From NCBI GenBank assembly GCA_009760855.2, contig WPIO01000004.1, positions 7,425,001 through 7,489,000 on the forward strand: DNA of 64,000 nt. Reading direction: 5' to 3'. The stretch comes from Cristatella mucedo (Eukaryota; Bryozoa; Phylactolaemata; Cristatellidae). This document shows positions 13,431-24,900 of the stretch, one piece after another. Both the position numbers and the translations under genes were made by a program. Below the pieces are notes generated by a model that was not told where the DNA came from, did not search any database, and saw nothing but the letters and a program-made list of their open reading frames with translations. The stretch's first letter is position 1. Each line of letters opens with the position of its first letter.

Positions 13431-15423
13431 ATTAGAGCCGAGCTGTATGGATGGAAGAAGAACTAGTTGCTAACTTATAAATAATGTGTTCGGTTCATGT
13501 TCCGGATTACTTTTGCTGCTGTATGACAATGCATCTCGGGTATTCATTTTTTTTTAGTATCGATGAGGCACGACTCTCTTGCCGCTGACTGTCAGTGAGC
13601 TATGGCTCCGCAGATAGGTTTACTCTTAGTTTACGCGTGAAGCCCAGTGCAAGGAAGACAGGGCAGACGTATATGACGATGAACGTGTAAACCACGGAGA
13701 TGAGATTCCAGAGGCACGCTCACAAGATGCCTTAGAGGCTGCCAGCCGCTTCTTTGGGAACGCTCCCGCGTTCTGCTTGAAATCGATTTTCATAGTTTGC
13801 TGCTCGTTGGCTGTAATCTCCCGTGCTTGAAAGCCTACAATTCTCTTGCTTTATTTTTAGAATGGTCATCCGTAGCCTGGCTATGTAGCTCTTCTAGATT
13901 GTTGCCCCTGCCATTCTGCCCTGATCCGATCGATCGATGCCATTGGTTGAGTAGAGCAGGCCGCTCGAACGCGAGCTCAGGCCAGCTTCCTGTTGGCAAT
14001 AGGCACACAATCCACATCCAGGCAGCTGACACCCATCGTTGGGGGAGGGTGCTTACGATGGGACTACTTGGTGAGACCTGTGCACCGCGACTGCAGTGGG
14101 TGCACTTTAGCATCGACGGCTGCACTCGATGGAGGGAGCCGATGCTTTTCGGCCCCTCTATGGACGCTGTACATCCAGTAACGCTTTGCGAGTCCCTGCA
14201 TCCCTGCTTTGTGCTTTTGTCTGCAATCTCACTTGAGAGTGAATATAGTGGAGAAAACTGAATTTGCACGCCTTCTTATAAGTTGATCTTGGTTGATGTA
14301 AGGATTCCATACCTTACTGATGCAACTAGCAAGCAATTTTCTGTCAGTCTTAGGCCTGGGTAAAGGCGCTCACACCTCATGACCGAAGTTTTGGGTTTGA
14401 GTCCTGCAGAGGGCAATCCTAGATTGCCCTCAGCAAGTGGTGGTGATAACTTGTAAGGCTATTCTAGTGCTCTGTAAACGTGGCTGTTAAATCATCTACC
14501 CTTTTTGTGGGCTTTCAGTGCTTACCTTCGCATGATTTAGTGCCAGAGTTACTAGCCAGGGTTTACGCTAAGCAGCGGCTGTGAGTAACTTCTTGTGTGC
14601 TTTTGCATACTTGTCTCAGCAGGATATTTGTGTACTTTTCATGCTTGTCTACTCAAGTTAATTCGGTTTTTCATAACTGTTGGTTATTGCTTCTCTTGAG
14701 CAATTTTTAACGTACATAGCTAAAGATTTGGTTCTCTTAGGGTGCTAAGCAAAGCACATTATTACTAACACATGCCACAAACTGCAAATTCTCTCATCCG
14801 ATCGCTGGCATCAATCAAAGATATCACTGTTGTATGAAACCTGCCCTCTCTCTCTCTTTCTCACCCTCTCTCCCTTCCTCTTTCCCCCTGTGGCAATATG
14901 CAGTCCAGTGGAACACTGCCTTTCAGATCAGCAAGGTATTTAGCTGAAGGTGCAGCCACATTCACTGCAGTCGCTTACTTGTGCATGAATCACCTCCTGT
15001 AGCTGGCTGAGATGCATCTCTTTGCTATGACTTTTTTTTCTGGTTGGAATCCAATGTAATAGAAACGTATGTACTTCAAGTAGCTAGGCTTCATTCATTT
15101 TCAGGAGTCGATGAGTACTCAAATGATACTGATACAAGATTTCTTTGCAGTGCAAGCATGAACCTCTGTGGATGACGTTGGATTTGCATGTATGTACCGA
15201 GGTTCTAGAATGTAACTTGGGGATTATTCATGTGCCATATTATCATCTGGTATCAAATGATGCTTGGCAGTCGTGACCATTTTTAAGAGATGCCCGGACC
15301 CTTGCCACCATGTCATCCAATGCCAAGGCCCGGCCCGGTGCTTTGGCTAAGGAGTCATTAATACCAAGGCCCCAGCTGCTGCCTGCGCTCGCTCGTACTA
15401 GATTCCATTCGACCCCTTACTAG
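13431..15423. other. intergenic upstream of PMS2
   Basis: Holds the SINE at 14352-14505 and overlapping ORFs on both strands at 13797-14269 that match nothing I know. 15520-15834 is the likely PMS2 5' leader or promoter region, GC-rich, without a TATA box. Confidence 0.5.
14352..14505 (+). mobile_element. tRNA-derived SINE
   Basis: GCCTGGGTAAAGGCGCTCAC, TTTGGGTTTGAGTCCTGC, GGGCAATCCTAGATTGCCCT and GGCTGTTAAATCATCTACCC. Confidence 0.75.
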
Positions 15424-15520
15424 CTGGTTTGGGCCAGTCGGGAAGTTATGCTCGTTCCGACCGAGTTCAAGGTGAATGCAGTTGATGACCGAGGTGGTGG
15501 ACTCGAGCCCTACAAGTGAA
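15424..15520 (+). mobile_element. tRNA-like SINE head
   Basis: GGGCCAGTCGGGAAGTTATG and GATGACCGAGGTGGTGGACT, CTCGAGCCC. No recognisable 3' part. Confidence 0.4.
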
Positions 15521-15834
15521 TTATACTACTGCATTCCGAGTGCTCGATGTCGGGTTGCACGACTTGCTGACAGGGCATGCTTACACCACGCTTATGTGCT
15601 CGGATGCACTTCGTTTGCAGACGTTTCGTGTCCATTGCCACAGTCGTCACATTGCCCGCCCTGCTCACCGGCGAGCAGTGGCCGTTCAGCCTGTGGGCAC
15701 GCTAGCAGCCGCTGTTGCCTCTGCACACCACGCCAGCTTCAGTGCTAGCAGGCGATCACCAGCAGACGAGTGCCAGCCGCTGCCTGCCTTGCAGCTCTGA
15801 GAGACGGTCTCCCGCACAGCCGCCGCCGCCGGGG

Positions 15835-15979
15835 ATGCAGCAGCCGGCCGCAGCCAGCATAAACGCCATCGGTCGCGAGTCAGTGCATCGCATCTGCTCC
15901 GGCCAGGTCGTGCTCACCCTGGCCGTCGCTGTCAAGGAGCTCGTGGAGAACAGCCTCGATGCCGGTGCCACGTCCGTCG
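15835..15979 (+). CDS. PMS2: PMS2 exon 1
   Basis: Codes for the N-terminus through ATPase motif I ([14 protein letters not shown]) and ends in phase 1 at a GTACTT donor. Before the start ATG the frame stays open back to 15715. Confidence 0.93.
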
Positions 15980-18900
15980 GTACTTCCGCCACCACTGCCT
16001 CTGCTGCCGCCTTTTCTTTCTCGGCAGCTGCTCGCACTCGTCGTTTCGTGCATCGAAGACATTTCCCTTTTTTGCTCTTTTCCTCGATGCGTTCAATCTG
16101 TACTTTTTAAATCGCACGCCTGCGAATTATTTGTCACGCCCAACTCGAGTTGTAGTTGATGCCAATGCTATGCACCTACTCGTGTGCACACAGCATGATT
16201 ATTGAATACAAAAGATTCATTTCTGTAGTGCCCTCTATCGAGATGCTTTTCATTTGCCCCAGGGCCCAAGTCTGCGACCGTTTAAGGCAAGTACCGTACC
16301 CCCTAGACCAGACCAGGGTACTAGCATGCAACTCACTACCTCAACCGCTCTCATGACTCTGGTATGCTTCCCACTTTCTCTTTGTTGCGTGAGACGAAGT
16401 CTGTTGGCTACCGAATGCGTACCGAAAGCCGCTTAGGCTGTGAGTGTTCCATACTAAACTCTCCTGCATAACACCCACACGGTCTTTATGACTTTGTGGA
16501 GTTACAGATGGAGATTCATCACATTACAGGGTATCGTTTAATGACCGATCAACTGACATCCTGTGCAGCAACGATTGTGATATCCTACTTGAACGATTGA
16601 CAACAACGATTGGTCTTGCAGACAAGGCACTGGCATGGTTCAGATCGTACTTGTCCGAACGTGTTCAATCTGTGTCGTATGGTGGTAGTCTCATCTAGCA
16701 GACCAGTCAACTGTGGAGTCCCGCAAGGGCCCGTTCTCGGTCCTTTGCTGTTCTCCGGTTATACCGATGCTCTGGGAAAAGTGATCCGTTCCCATTGGAT
16801 TGATTATCACGTGTATGCTGCCAATACTCACTCAGCTGTATTTGTCATTTAAACCGTCGGAATCTGCTGCAACTGACATGATGAAATAGAACTACTGCTC
16901 ATAGAACACTCTAAGCATGTGGCTGGGCTGAAAGACTCTTCCAATAGGTGATGCTATTGTGCGACTGTCACCATGGGCTCGGAATTCAGGTGTCATCATT
17001 GACAGCTGCCTAAATTTTGAAAGCTTCTTTAAGAAGACTGCCTCTACAGCTAGTCATCACGTCCGATCCCTATATAAGATTAAGGGCTGTCTATCTACTG
17101 TTGCTTGCAAAAAATGTAATTAGCTCCCTGGTTCTGTCTCTGTTAGATTACTGTAATTCCATTTTGGCTGGGCTACCGAAAAAAGCCATTAGGCCTCTGC
17201 AGCTGGTGAGGAATATGGCTGCTTGGTTAGTCAACAAATCGCAGAGGTTCAGCCATTTGTCTTTTCAGGTCCTCTCTAGACAATAACTTGGCTGTTCCAT
17301 TCCGATGCTTAAATACGATTGGTGGCAGAAGCTTTTGCACTGCCGGTCCTAGTCTGTGGAACTCACTTCCTCAACTCCTGCTGCTGACTGTGGTGCATTC
17401 TTTCCAGCCGTCCTGAGCTGCCACTTCCACACCACTCACTTCCTCGACTGGCCTCCTGTCTGAGCTGACTGCTTTTCTATTTCTTTGCTGTGTGAGATGA
17501 AGTGTGTTTTTGGCTACTGAATGAATACCCACCGAAAGCCGCCCAGGCTGTGAGTGGGCTGTAGAAAACTCATCTTGTAACGCCCACTTGGTCTTTGTGG
17601 CATTATGGAGTTACAGACAGATATGTATTACATAATCCTGCTGAGATTTAGCCTTAGCCTTCCTAGCATTGCTGCAGAAATTGTGAACCGGGTTTGTGTG
17701 CAGTCACGCATGCCGTGAGAATCAGCCGACGAGGCGTGCACACGGGAGTGGCCGTCTGTCTGTCACTGCCGGTGCACAGTGCCGGTGCACCTGCTCGCCG
17801 ACAAGCTCAGCAAGCGAGCCTGCTTTTGTATTCTGGGTGCTTTCAGAGGTTAAAACAAAGGAGTACGGATGTGAATGCATCGAAGTGGTTGACAACGGAA
17901 GCGGTGTGGAAGAACACAACTTTGAGGGTCTAAGTAAGTCAAGGCGCGTCTGTCCACGGCTAATCCATTATAGTACGAGTCGCGGTCTTTGTTGACTGTT
18001 GGGAGCTAGCCTCCTTCTCTTGCCGAACACTGCCAAGGGGTCGTGTCGTTGCCGTGCGCAGCCCAGACGTGCGCAGCCCTAGAAGAGAGCCCTACTGCCA
18101 CCCCCTCGTTTGCCTTCCCTCCTTAGCCGTTCTCACTCGTTGGTCTCTCACACTCAACTGTGAACTCAATGCCGGGAATTGCAGCGTAACGTGGCCTCGG
18201 GCAGCTGTGACCTAGCGCCATTGGCCACTGTCCGGCTCTGCTCGCTGTAGCCCTGAAGCACCACACGTCCAAGATAGGATCGTTTGAAGACGTCGAAGGG
18301 GTGCAGACGTTCGGCTTTCGTGGAGAGGCTCTCAGCTCGCTCTGCGCAATGAGGTCAGAGCGCCAGCGCTCCGCAAAGACGCGCGCTCTGCCGCTTTCCC
18401 CTCGCTCCCCGCCGAGCCGTAGGCGGGCTGGCTCAGGGTCCGTTCGGCTGCTGGCCGGACGCGTTTTTGCTTTTTTTTCTCCAGCAAGCTGATAATAACG
18501 ACCAGACACGCGAGCGCAGTGGTCGGCACGCGACTCGAGTTCGACAGCCACGGCGCGATCGTCAGTCGTACGTCATGTCCGCGACCGGTGAGTGACCACT
18601 TTGGCACGTGTTCCCGCCCCCATTGGATGCATGGTCAAGAGATACTACGCCGCACTCTGTGCGTGCAAGGGAAGCTCTGGCGGTGCACGTTTTCGGTTGT
18701 CTTTTTACTCTGTATTCTTGTAAATGGCCAACATGTATTCGGCATAACACGTCATGCATAACATAACACGTCATGCACTGCTTGGCTTTTCTGGCCATTA
18801 GAGGATGGCAGTTTGCTTGGTGGCGGTTTACCATGTTTTCTCACAGTGCTGTAATAAAAATAGTACATTTGTGTGGCACCGTCAGAGAACTTAATCTTTT

Positions 18901-21900
18901 CCTAGGCACTTTACACTTGCTGCGAAGGAAGCATGATTGAATAGTTAGTGGTAGCATGCTCAATGTGAACAAGCAAATAATATGGTTAGGGATGGCATGC
19001 TCAGGGTCAGCATGCAAATATGATTAGTGGCAGCATGCACAGTGTCAGCACGCGTAAGCACATGAAGGACGGATTGCATGGATGCACCAAGTGCTGTGGT
19101 AAATAGATGCGTTTTTCGCTTCTTTTTAAATATTGCCAAAGCTATATAAATGAATTTTATTATATTATTATATTAAATCGGGGGGGGGTATCGTGAGGCC
19201 AGCCGGAAGTGAGTTCCTCGTCTCGTAGCACTGCTGCCCCACTACATTGCTGTCTCGGTACGTAGTGGTCTCACCGAAGCTGTGGTCTTGCCACAGCTCT
19301 CTGGCCCTCATCCTGTCATCGTTGTCCTTCTGGCGAACATGTACCACTGCCAACTAGAAAGTGATACTGCATTTTCGAGACGTCCTCGTGCCCTCGGGTT
19401 TCATATGCTGCGTGCACGCGTCGGATGCGTCGCCTCCAGTGTGCCCAGTGCAACCACACTCCATTGTTATCGGCTAACTGCACGTGTCACCCGTAGCACG
19501 TGAGCCGATGCACACCGACGGAATATTTAAGATTTGCACCCCCGTCAAGAATGACTGTGGCCGGGACATTCGAGAAGTGCTCAGCCATTCACGGCCCTGC
19601 CCGTTCAGTAGAGCAACCAAGTTCCTCGCATACACATGCACCTACATGTGAACCTTCCCCTGCACCGGCCCCTGGCCCAATCGAATATGCACTTGTTTGC
19701 CTTTTGAGTCGTAGTTTATGTTGCATCCTCACAAATTTTTCCACCTTTGCATTCCGAGCTCTGCAGTTTTGAAATGTTTAGTCTTTTGATCTCTTTTATC
19801 ATGAACAGCGCGGGCATTGGGCATTTGTTGGACCTGGATATAATTAATTTAATTTGACTAGTAGCCCAGCATCAGGTCGGTGCCATTAACAGGGAATCCA
19901 GTTTCTACCGTATCGGCCAGTTCAGCGTTGCAGCGACTACTAATTTATCACTGGTGAGGCAGGGAAATGCATGCATTTTCATGGTTGGGAACGTTTCTTC
20001 GCACCCCTCTTTACCGAGGATGTATTCTTAGTTTTATCTTCGAGGGCGTGACAGCTTGAGGAGCAGCAGCTGAAGCAGACGACGGCCAGCAGGCGCAGCT
20101 GCCGTTTGCGCCGTTGCTGCAGTGTGAGAACGTGTGTGGGCACGTGCCTGCCGCAGCAACCTTAGCACGGTGTGGCTCAATTAAAAAAAAAAAGCTTCTA
20201 TCTTGGACCTGAGTCTGTTGCGTTCTCTACATCGAAGCACTTGTGCACTGGATCTGAGAAGCCTTTACTTGGCCATTCAGTGTAACAGCATAGCTGCTGC
20301 ATGCATGCTGCCTTTGGCTGTTTTTATCAGAAAATTGTGTGTCAGCCATCCAGGACTGCTCACCTATTCGAGTCATTGCTGCTTTCACGTATGCCGTTTG
20401 TATTGATAGTTCTCACAGTAATTTGCTTTGTAGTAGGGGTATTTATTCTTCAATGCCGGCGAAGTCATAAGTTCCCTCACTTTCTTGGCACCGAGGCAGA
20501 ATTGTCATCCTGCAGTATTCATTTAGACACTGTCAACCGTATATTCTGTATACCCTGCGTACTGCATCGTCACATCCGCAAAGCCGCAGTACTAAACGCT
20601 GCTTTGCGCTGGGGCGTAGCGTGCAGCGTCACATGCGCAAAGCCGGGGAGGCATTCGTCATTTGTGCATGCGCTAGCCAACAGACTTGATCTCACGCGGC
20701 AAAGGAAAAAAAGTGTTAAGCATACTGAGGAATTCCACGATAGCGTAGGAGTGGCAGCGTAGGAGGGCCGCTGGAAAGGAAGAGAGAGACAGCAGCAAGA
20801 GTCACCATCCATGTCGCCATCGTACAATGCGCATGAAAGTGACGCTCGACCGCAGAGAACCTGCAAAGCGAAAGCTCGTGTTACCGAGTGTCTCAGTCGG
20901 AGCCCATTTAGTGTTGCCCCGCGAGGGCACGACCAGGCTTAAAGCTGAGGCTTAAAACTGAGGTAGCAGTTTAGCTAGGTGCGAATATGCTAATCCGAAG
21001 AGTACCTTACGGGGTCAAAAAGTAAGAATTTTTTCTTTGTATCCACTTATCTACCGGCAGTAACTGCCAGGTCACTTGGCAAAGTGTCGACACGTGACTC
21101 GAGTTTTTTTTTTTATCAAGCATGATATTACTCACCATTCAATTGCATTTCCCTTGGCAGCAAATGTAAAGCGCCTAGAGAGAGATTGAGTTCTCTGAGG
21201 GCACTTTATCAAGTGCATTATTATTGTTATTATTATTATCAAGTTTTCGGATTCAAGGACCAGCCTTGCAGCCGTCCGGTATGTAGCGCCATCGTTCTGC
21301 TCTGCAGGTCGGCACCACTGTCTCGGTGCAGGAGCTGTTCTGTGCGCTTCCTGTGCGCCACAAGGAGTTCTTGAGGAATTCGAAGAAGGAATTCGCTCGA
21401 ATGCTCAATCTGCTGACCGCGTACGCACTCATCAGCACCAACGTGCGACTGACGTGCTCCAACCAGACAGCCGGCGGGTGAGTGAGCAAGTGGCTGCAGA
21501 GGCGCCGCTGCTCTCTCTGTCGGCAGTCGGAGCACAACACTGCCCGTCTGGGGGCGGGGCCCCGGTGCGTTTACGCCGGGCCAGCTGTCCTCCTCCTCAT
21601 CGTCTGCTTCTGCCGCTGCCGTCTCACAATGGCGGCCTGGGCGGCAGCTGCTGCCGACGAGTCATTCTGGTCTCTCTGATTGTAGCAAGAGAGCGATCGC
21701 TTTGTCCACCAACGGTAACGCCCGTCTGCTCGAGAACATTGCCGACGTGTTTGGAGTGAAGCAGGTGCGTCCGGCTGCCACCGCTCGCTGACGCACGCGC
21801 GCCACCGCTCTCGAAGTCTTCGTACGGTGTTCGAGGGCGCGCCGTGCCTGTAGCTGCTGCAGCTGCTGCTTGCAGCTGGACAACCTCGTCTGCTTCGACG

Positions 21901-24900
21901 GCACTTCGCCGACCGGCGAAATTTGTCACGAGTTCGGCATCCGAGCCGCCCACGTCGGCCAGCTGCCCTTTCGGTAGGCTCGTGTCTTCCGGCTGGCTCT
22001 GGCGAAGCTTGTGGCGACTGCCGCCATCATCGCTCGCGCTGTCTTGCTCCGTCCATCGAGGGGCTTCCGGCTGGCACGCAGCTAGCCGAGCAGGTGGGCT
22101 GCCGCTGCTGACCCACTGTGCTGTTGACCGCCCGCTGTCTGCCCGCAGGGTCGTGGGCTACGTGTCGTCGTGCGCGCTCAGCGACGGCAGGAGCGCGGCA
22201 GACAGGCAGTACTACTACGTCAATGGCCGGCCGTGCGAGCTGTCCAAGGTAATCCCCGGCGACTAGCATAAGCGACCTCCTGGCCGCCGCCTGAGCCTCC
22301 TCTCGCCTGCCTGAGCCTCCTCTTCGTATCGGCTGGCCTACCAGCTCCTTGCTGGCGAAAATGTTGGTGCGCCACACTGCAATGCTCACCTCCTAGCGAG
22401 CGCCGTGTGAGAGCTCTTTGTCTGCAGGAGGGGCGAGTGTCTGGCTACGGCTAGATAGGCAGCAGGAACGAAAGAAAGCCGGACGGACGCGTGGCCGGGC
22501 GACGTCCCTTGCGACTGGCGTCCTGGGGCAGTGCAGCACCGCTAGCCGGCTGTGAGAGCTCGGCACGCTCGCCTGCTTCTCCGCTTGCAGGTTGCGCGCG
22601 TGGTCAACGAGACGTACCGTACCTTCAACTTTCAGCAGTATCCGTTTGCAGTACTGGACGTCTCGTTCGATTCAGGTCGGTGAGCTTGCATTCGACGACG
22701 ACCGCTGCCCTTGCGGGTTAGGTGGTTGCACTTAACTGCGGTACACTTGACTGCGCAGTCGTCTGTACGCTTGGTCTGTTCATCTTACTTGGCTACAGCA
22801 GCATGCGTCTAGTCTCACCTCATTTTGTCGCACTCGTGCCGGCACGGCAGCCGCACGGTCGTCGTCATCGCAGAACGACACTCGATCTGCGGCTCTCTCC
22901 GCGCAGCTGTGCTGGCGGACCCTGGCGGGCTTGTGTGACCCGCGAGTTTCTCTTTTCTTTTGCCGTCACGCAGGCACGGTCGACGTCAACGTGACGCCCG
23001 ACAAGCGGCTCATTCTCATCGAGCACGAGGCCCTGCTGCTCGCCGTCGTCAAGGTACCCGCTGCTCGCCGGCCCCGAGATGATAGCCCGTCTCATCTGCG
23101 CTCATCGCTTGCGCTTCTGCGTCCCGCTCCTCTCCCGCGCCCGGAGCGAGCGCTCTTTAGCGCTCGTCGATACTCCGGTCGTTTGCCGTCTGTACTGCCC
23201 GCACCCGATGCGCGATTTCATTTGTGTGCAGGCGTCGCTTCTGAAAATGTACGGCTCTGAAGCCGCATCGGTGCTGAGCGGCCGCGACGACCACCTACGA
23301 GTCGCGCTGCCGGAAGGCTGTGGCGATGCTGCTTCCGGTGCGAACGAACGCAAGGTGAGCAACGTCTCGCTCGCTGGCCAGTCGTCCCTTGAGCGCAGCA
23401 GTGGCTGCTCAGCAGGCTTGCAGGCCGTCGTGGCACCGAGTTCCGTTTGGCGGTGCTTGAGAGCAGCGGCGGCGCTGTCGTTGCAGGACACGTTGCATGA
23501 GGCTTCGCAGCAGCAGCCCGCTAAGCGAGCTCTGCAGGCCCTCTACGAGCGGCTGGAAAAGGACGGGAAAGCGAAGAGTAAGCGAGCTCGGGAGCGGCAG
23601 TGAGCAGGGCAGCAGCGAGAGCGAGTGAGCTAGCGATCAGCAGTGCTGCTGCTGCAGCAGCATGTCAGCTCTTGATCGGACTTGCGATCGCCTTGGCAGC
23701 ATCGCTCCCGCCGGTGCGCCTCTTTCCAGAGCGCTGCCTGGACGCATTCGTCGAGAGGACGCGCGGCTGCTTAGCCAGCCCGCCGACACTCCGTGATGTG
23801 CCACCTCATCAGTCGAAACCGTCGCAGTCTGCAGATGGTCCGCCCGGTTGGAGCTGCGAAGGTGGTGGCGGCGGCGGCTCGCCAGTAACCGTTCTCGACC
23901 GGCTGCCGTTAGAGGAGGATGAGGACGAGCTGGCCACCGCAGCCGATTCGCTGGACTCTGCCCAGCTCGAACGGAGGACCTCTTCTCCGTTGCTACGTCG
24001 CTGCGGTGGCAGCGCTGCCGCTCCATGGCCTGCTGCCGCTGCTGCTGTGACGCCTCGAGGGCGGCGGCAGCTGAGCGCCGTAGATGCACAGCCGTGCGTC
24101 GTCTGCTCGGGTGAAATTAGTCGGACGCCTTCGGCCTCTGCCGTCGTCGCCTGCGGCTTGCCGGAAAGCTCCTGCGTGGAGGGCATTGCAGAGCTGGAAA
24201 GCTCGCCCTCAGTGCTGCTGCAAGCCGACTCATCCGGAAATGGATTCTCGCTTGCCGAGCGAGGCGACGCGGCTGCGACTGCGGAGGTCGCTCGTCGTCT
24301 GTCGCCTGCTCAGTTCGCAGCAGAGATGGTACGACTGCCTGCCACTTGGCTGCGCGATCCTTGGCGCCGCCCCAGCCTTGCCAATTGCGATTTGTCGTTG
24401 CAACCATTCTGCATCCATTGCTGCTAGCGCTGCAGGATGGTTATCGTGATAGCCTGGTACGACACCACTGGTGTGCCTATACTGGCTCCCGCGTACGTGC
24501 ACCACGTGGTTCGGCACCACTGGCACCTTTTTGGCTGCTGATTGTTGCTGCTGCTGCTGCTGTTCGTTATCGTTGCTCGCTGTCTGACAAGCTCTTGCTG
24601 CCGTGACCACGCTGCTGCTCTGTCTGACAAGCTCTTGCTGCCGTGACCACGCTGCTGCTCTGTCTGACAAGCTCTTGCTGCCGTGACCACGCTGCTGCTC
24701 GTGCTTGGCTTTCGTGGCTTTCGCCTAATTCCTAAACGACGGTTTCGTAAACCGGCTGCGCCTGCCGGCTTCCTCCTGAAGCGCACAGCTGTGGCTGCTG
24801 CGATCGCTGCCGTTGGCAGCTTTGCGAGTGGGCATCGCTCACGTCATATGGCTTTCCGCCGTCCCGACCCGGGGCTCAACGCTCGCGTCGAGAGCCATCA

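Noticed and set aside
13797-14269. 154-codon + ORF and 144-codon - ORF
   Set aside because: Fully overlapping on opposite strands, no recognised motif, no splice-site support; probably chance.
18301-18492. ORF running through PMS2 exon 3 into the intron
   Set aside because: Only the part to 18353 is coding; the rest is intron read-through. Several other ORFs near PMS2 are similar shadows.
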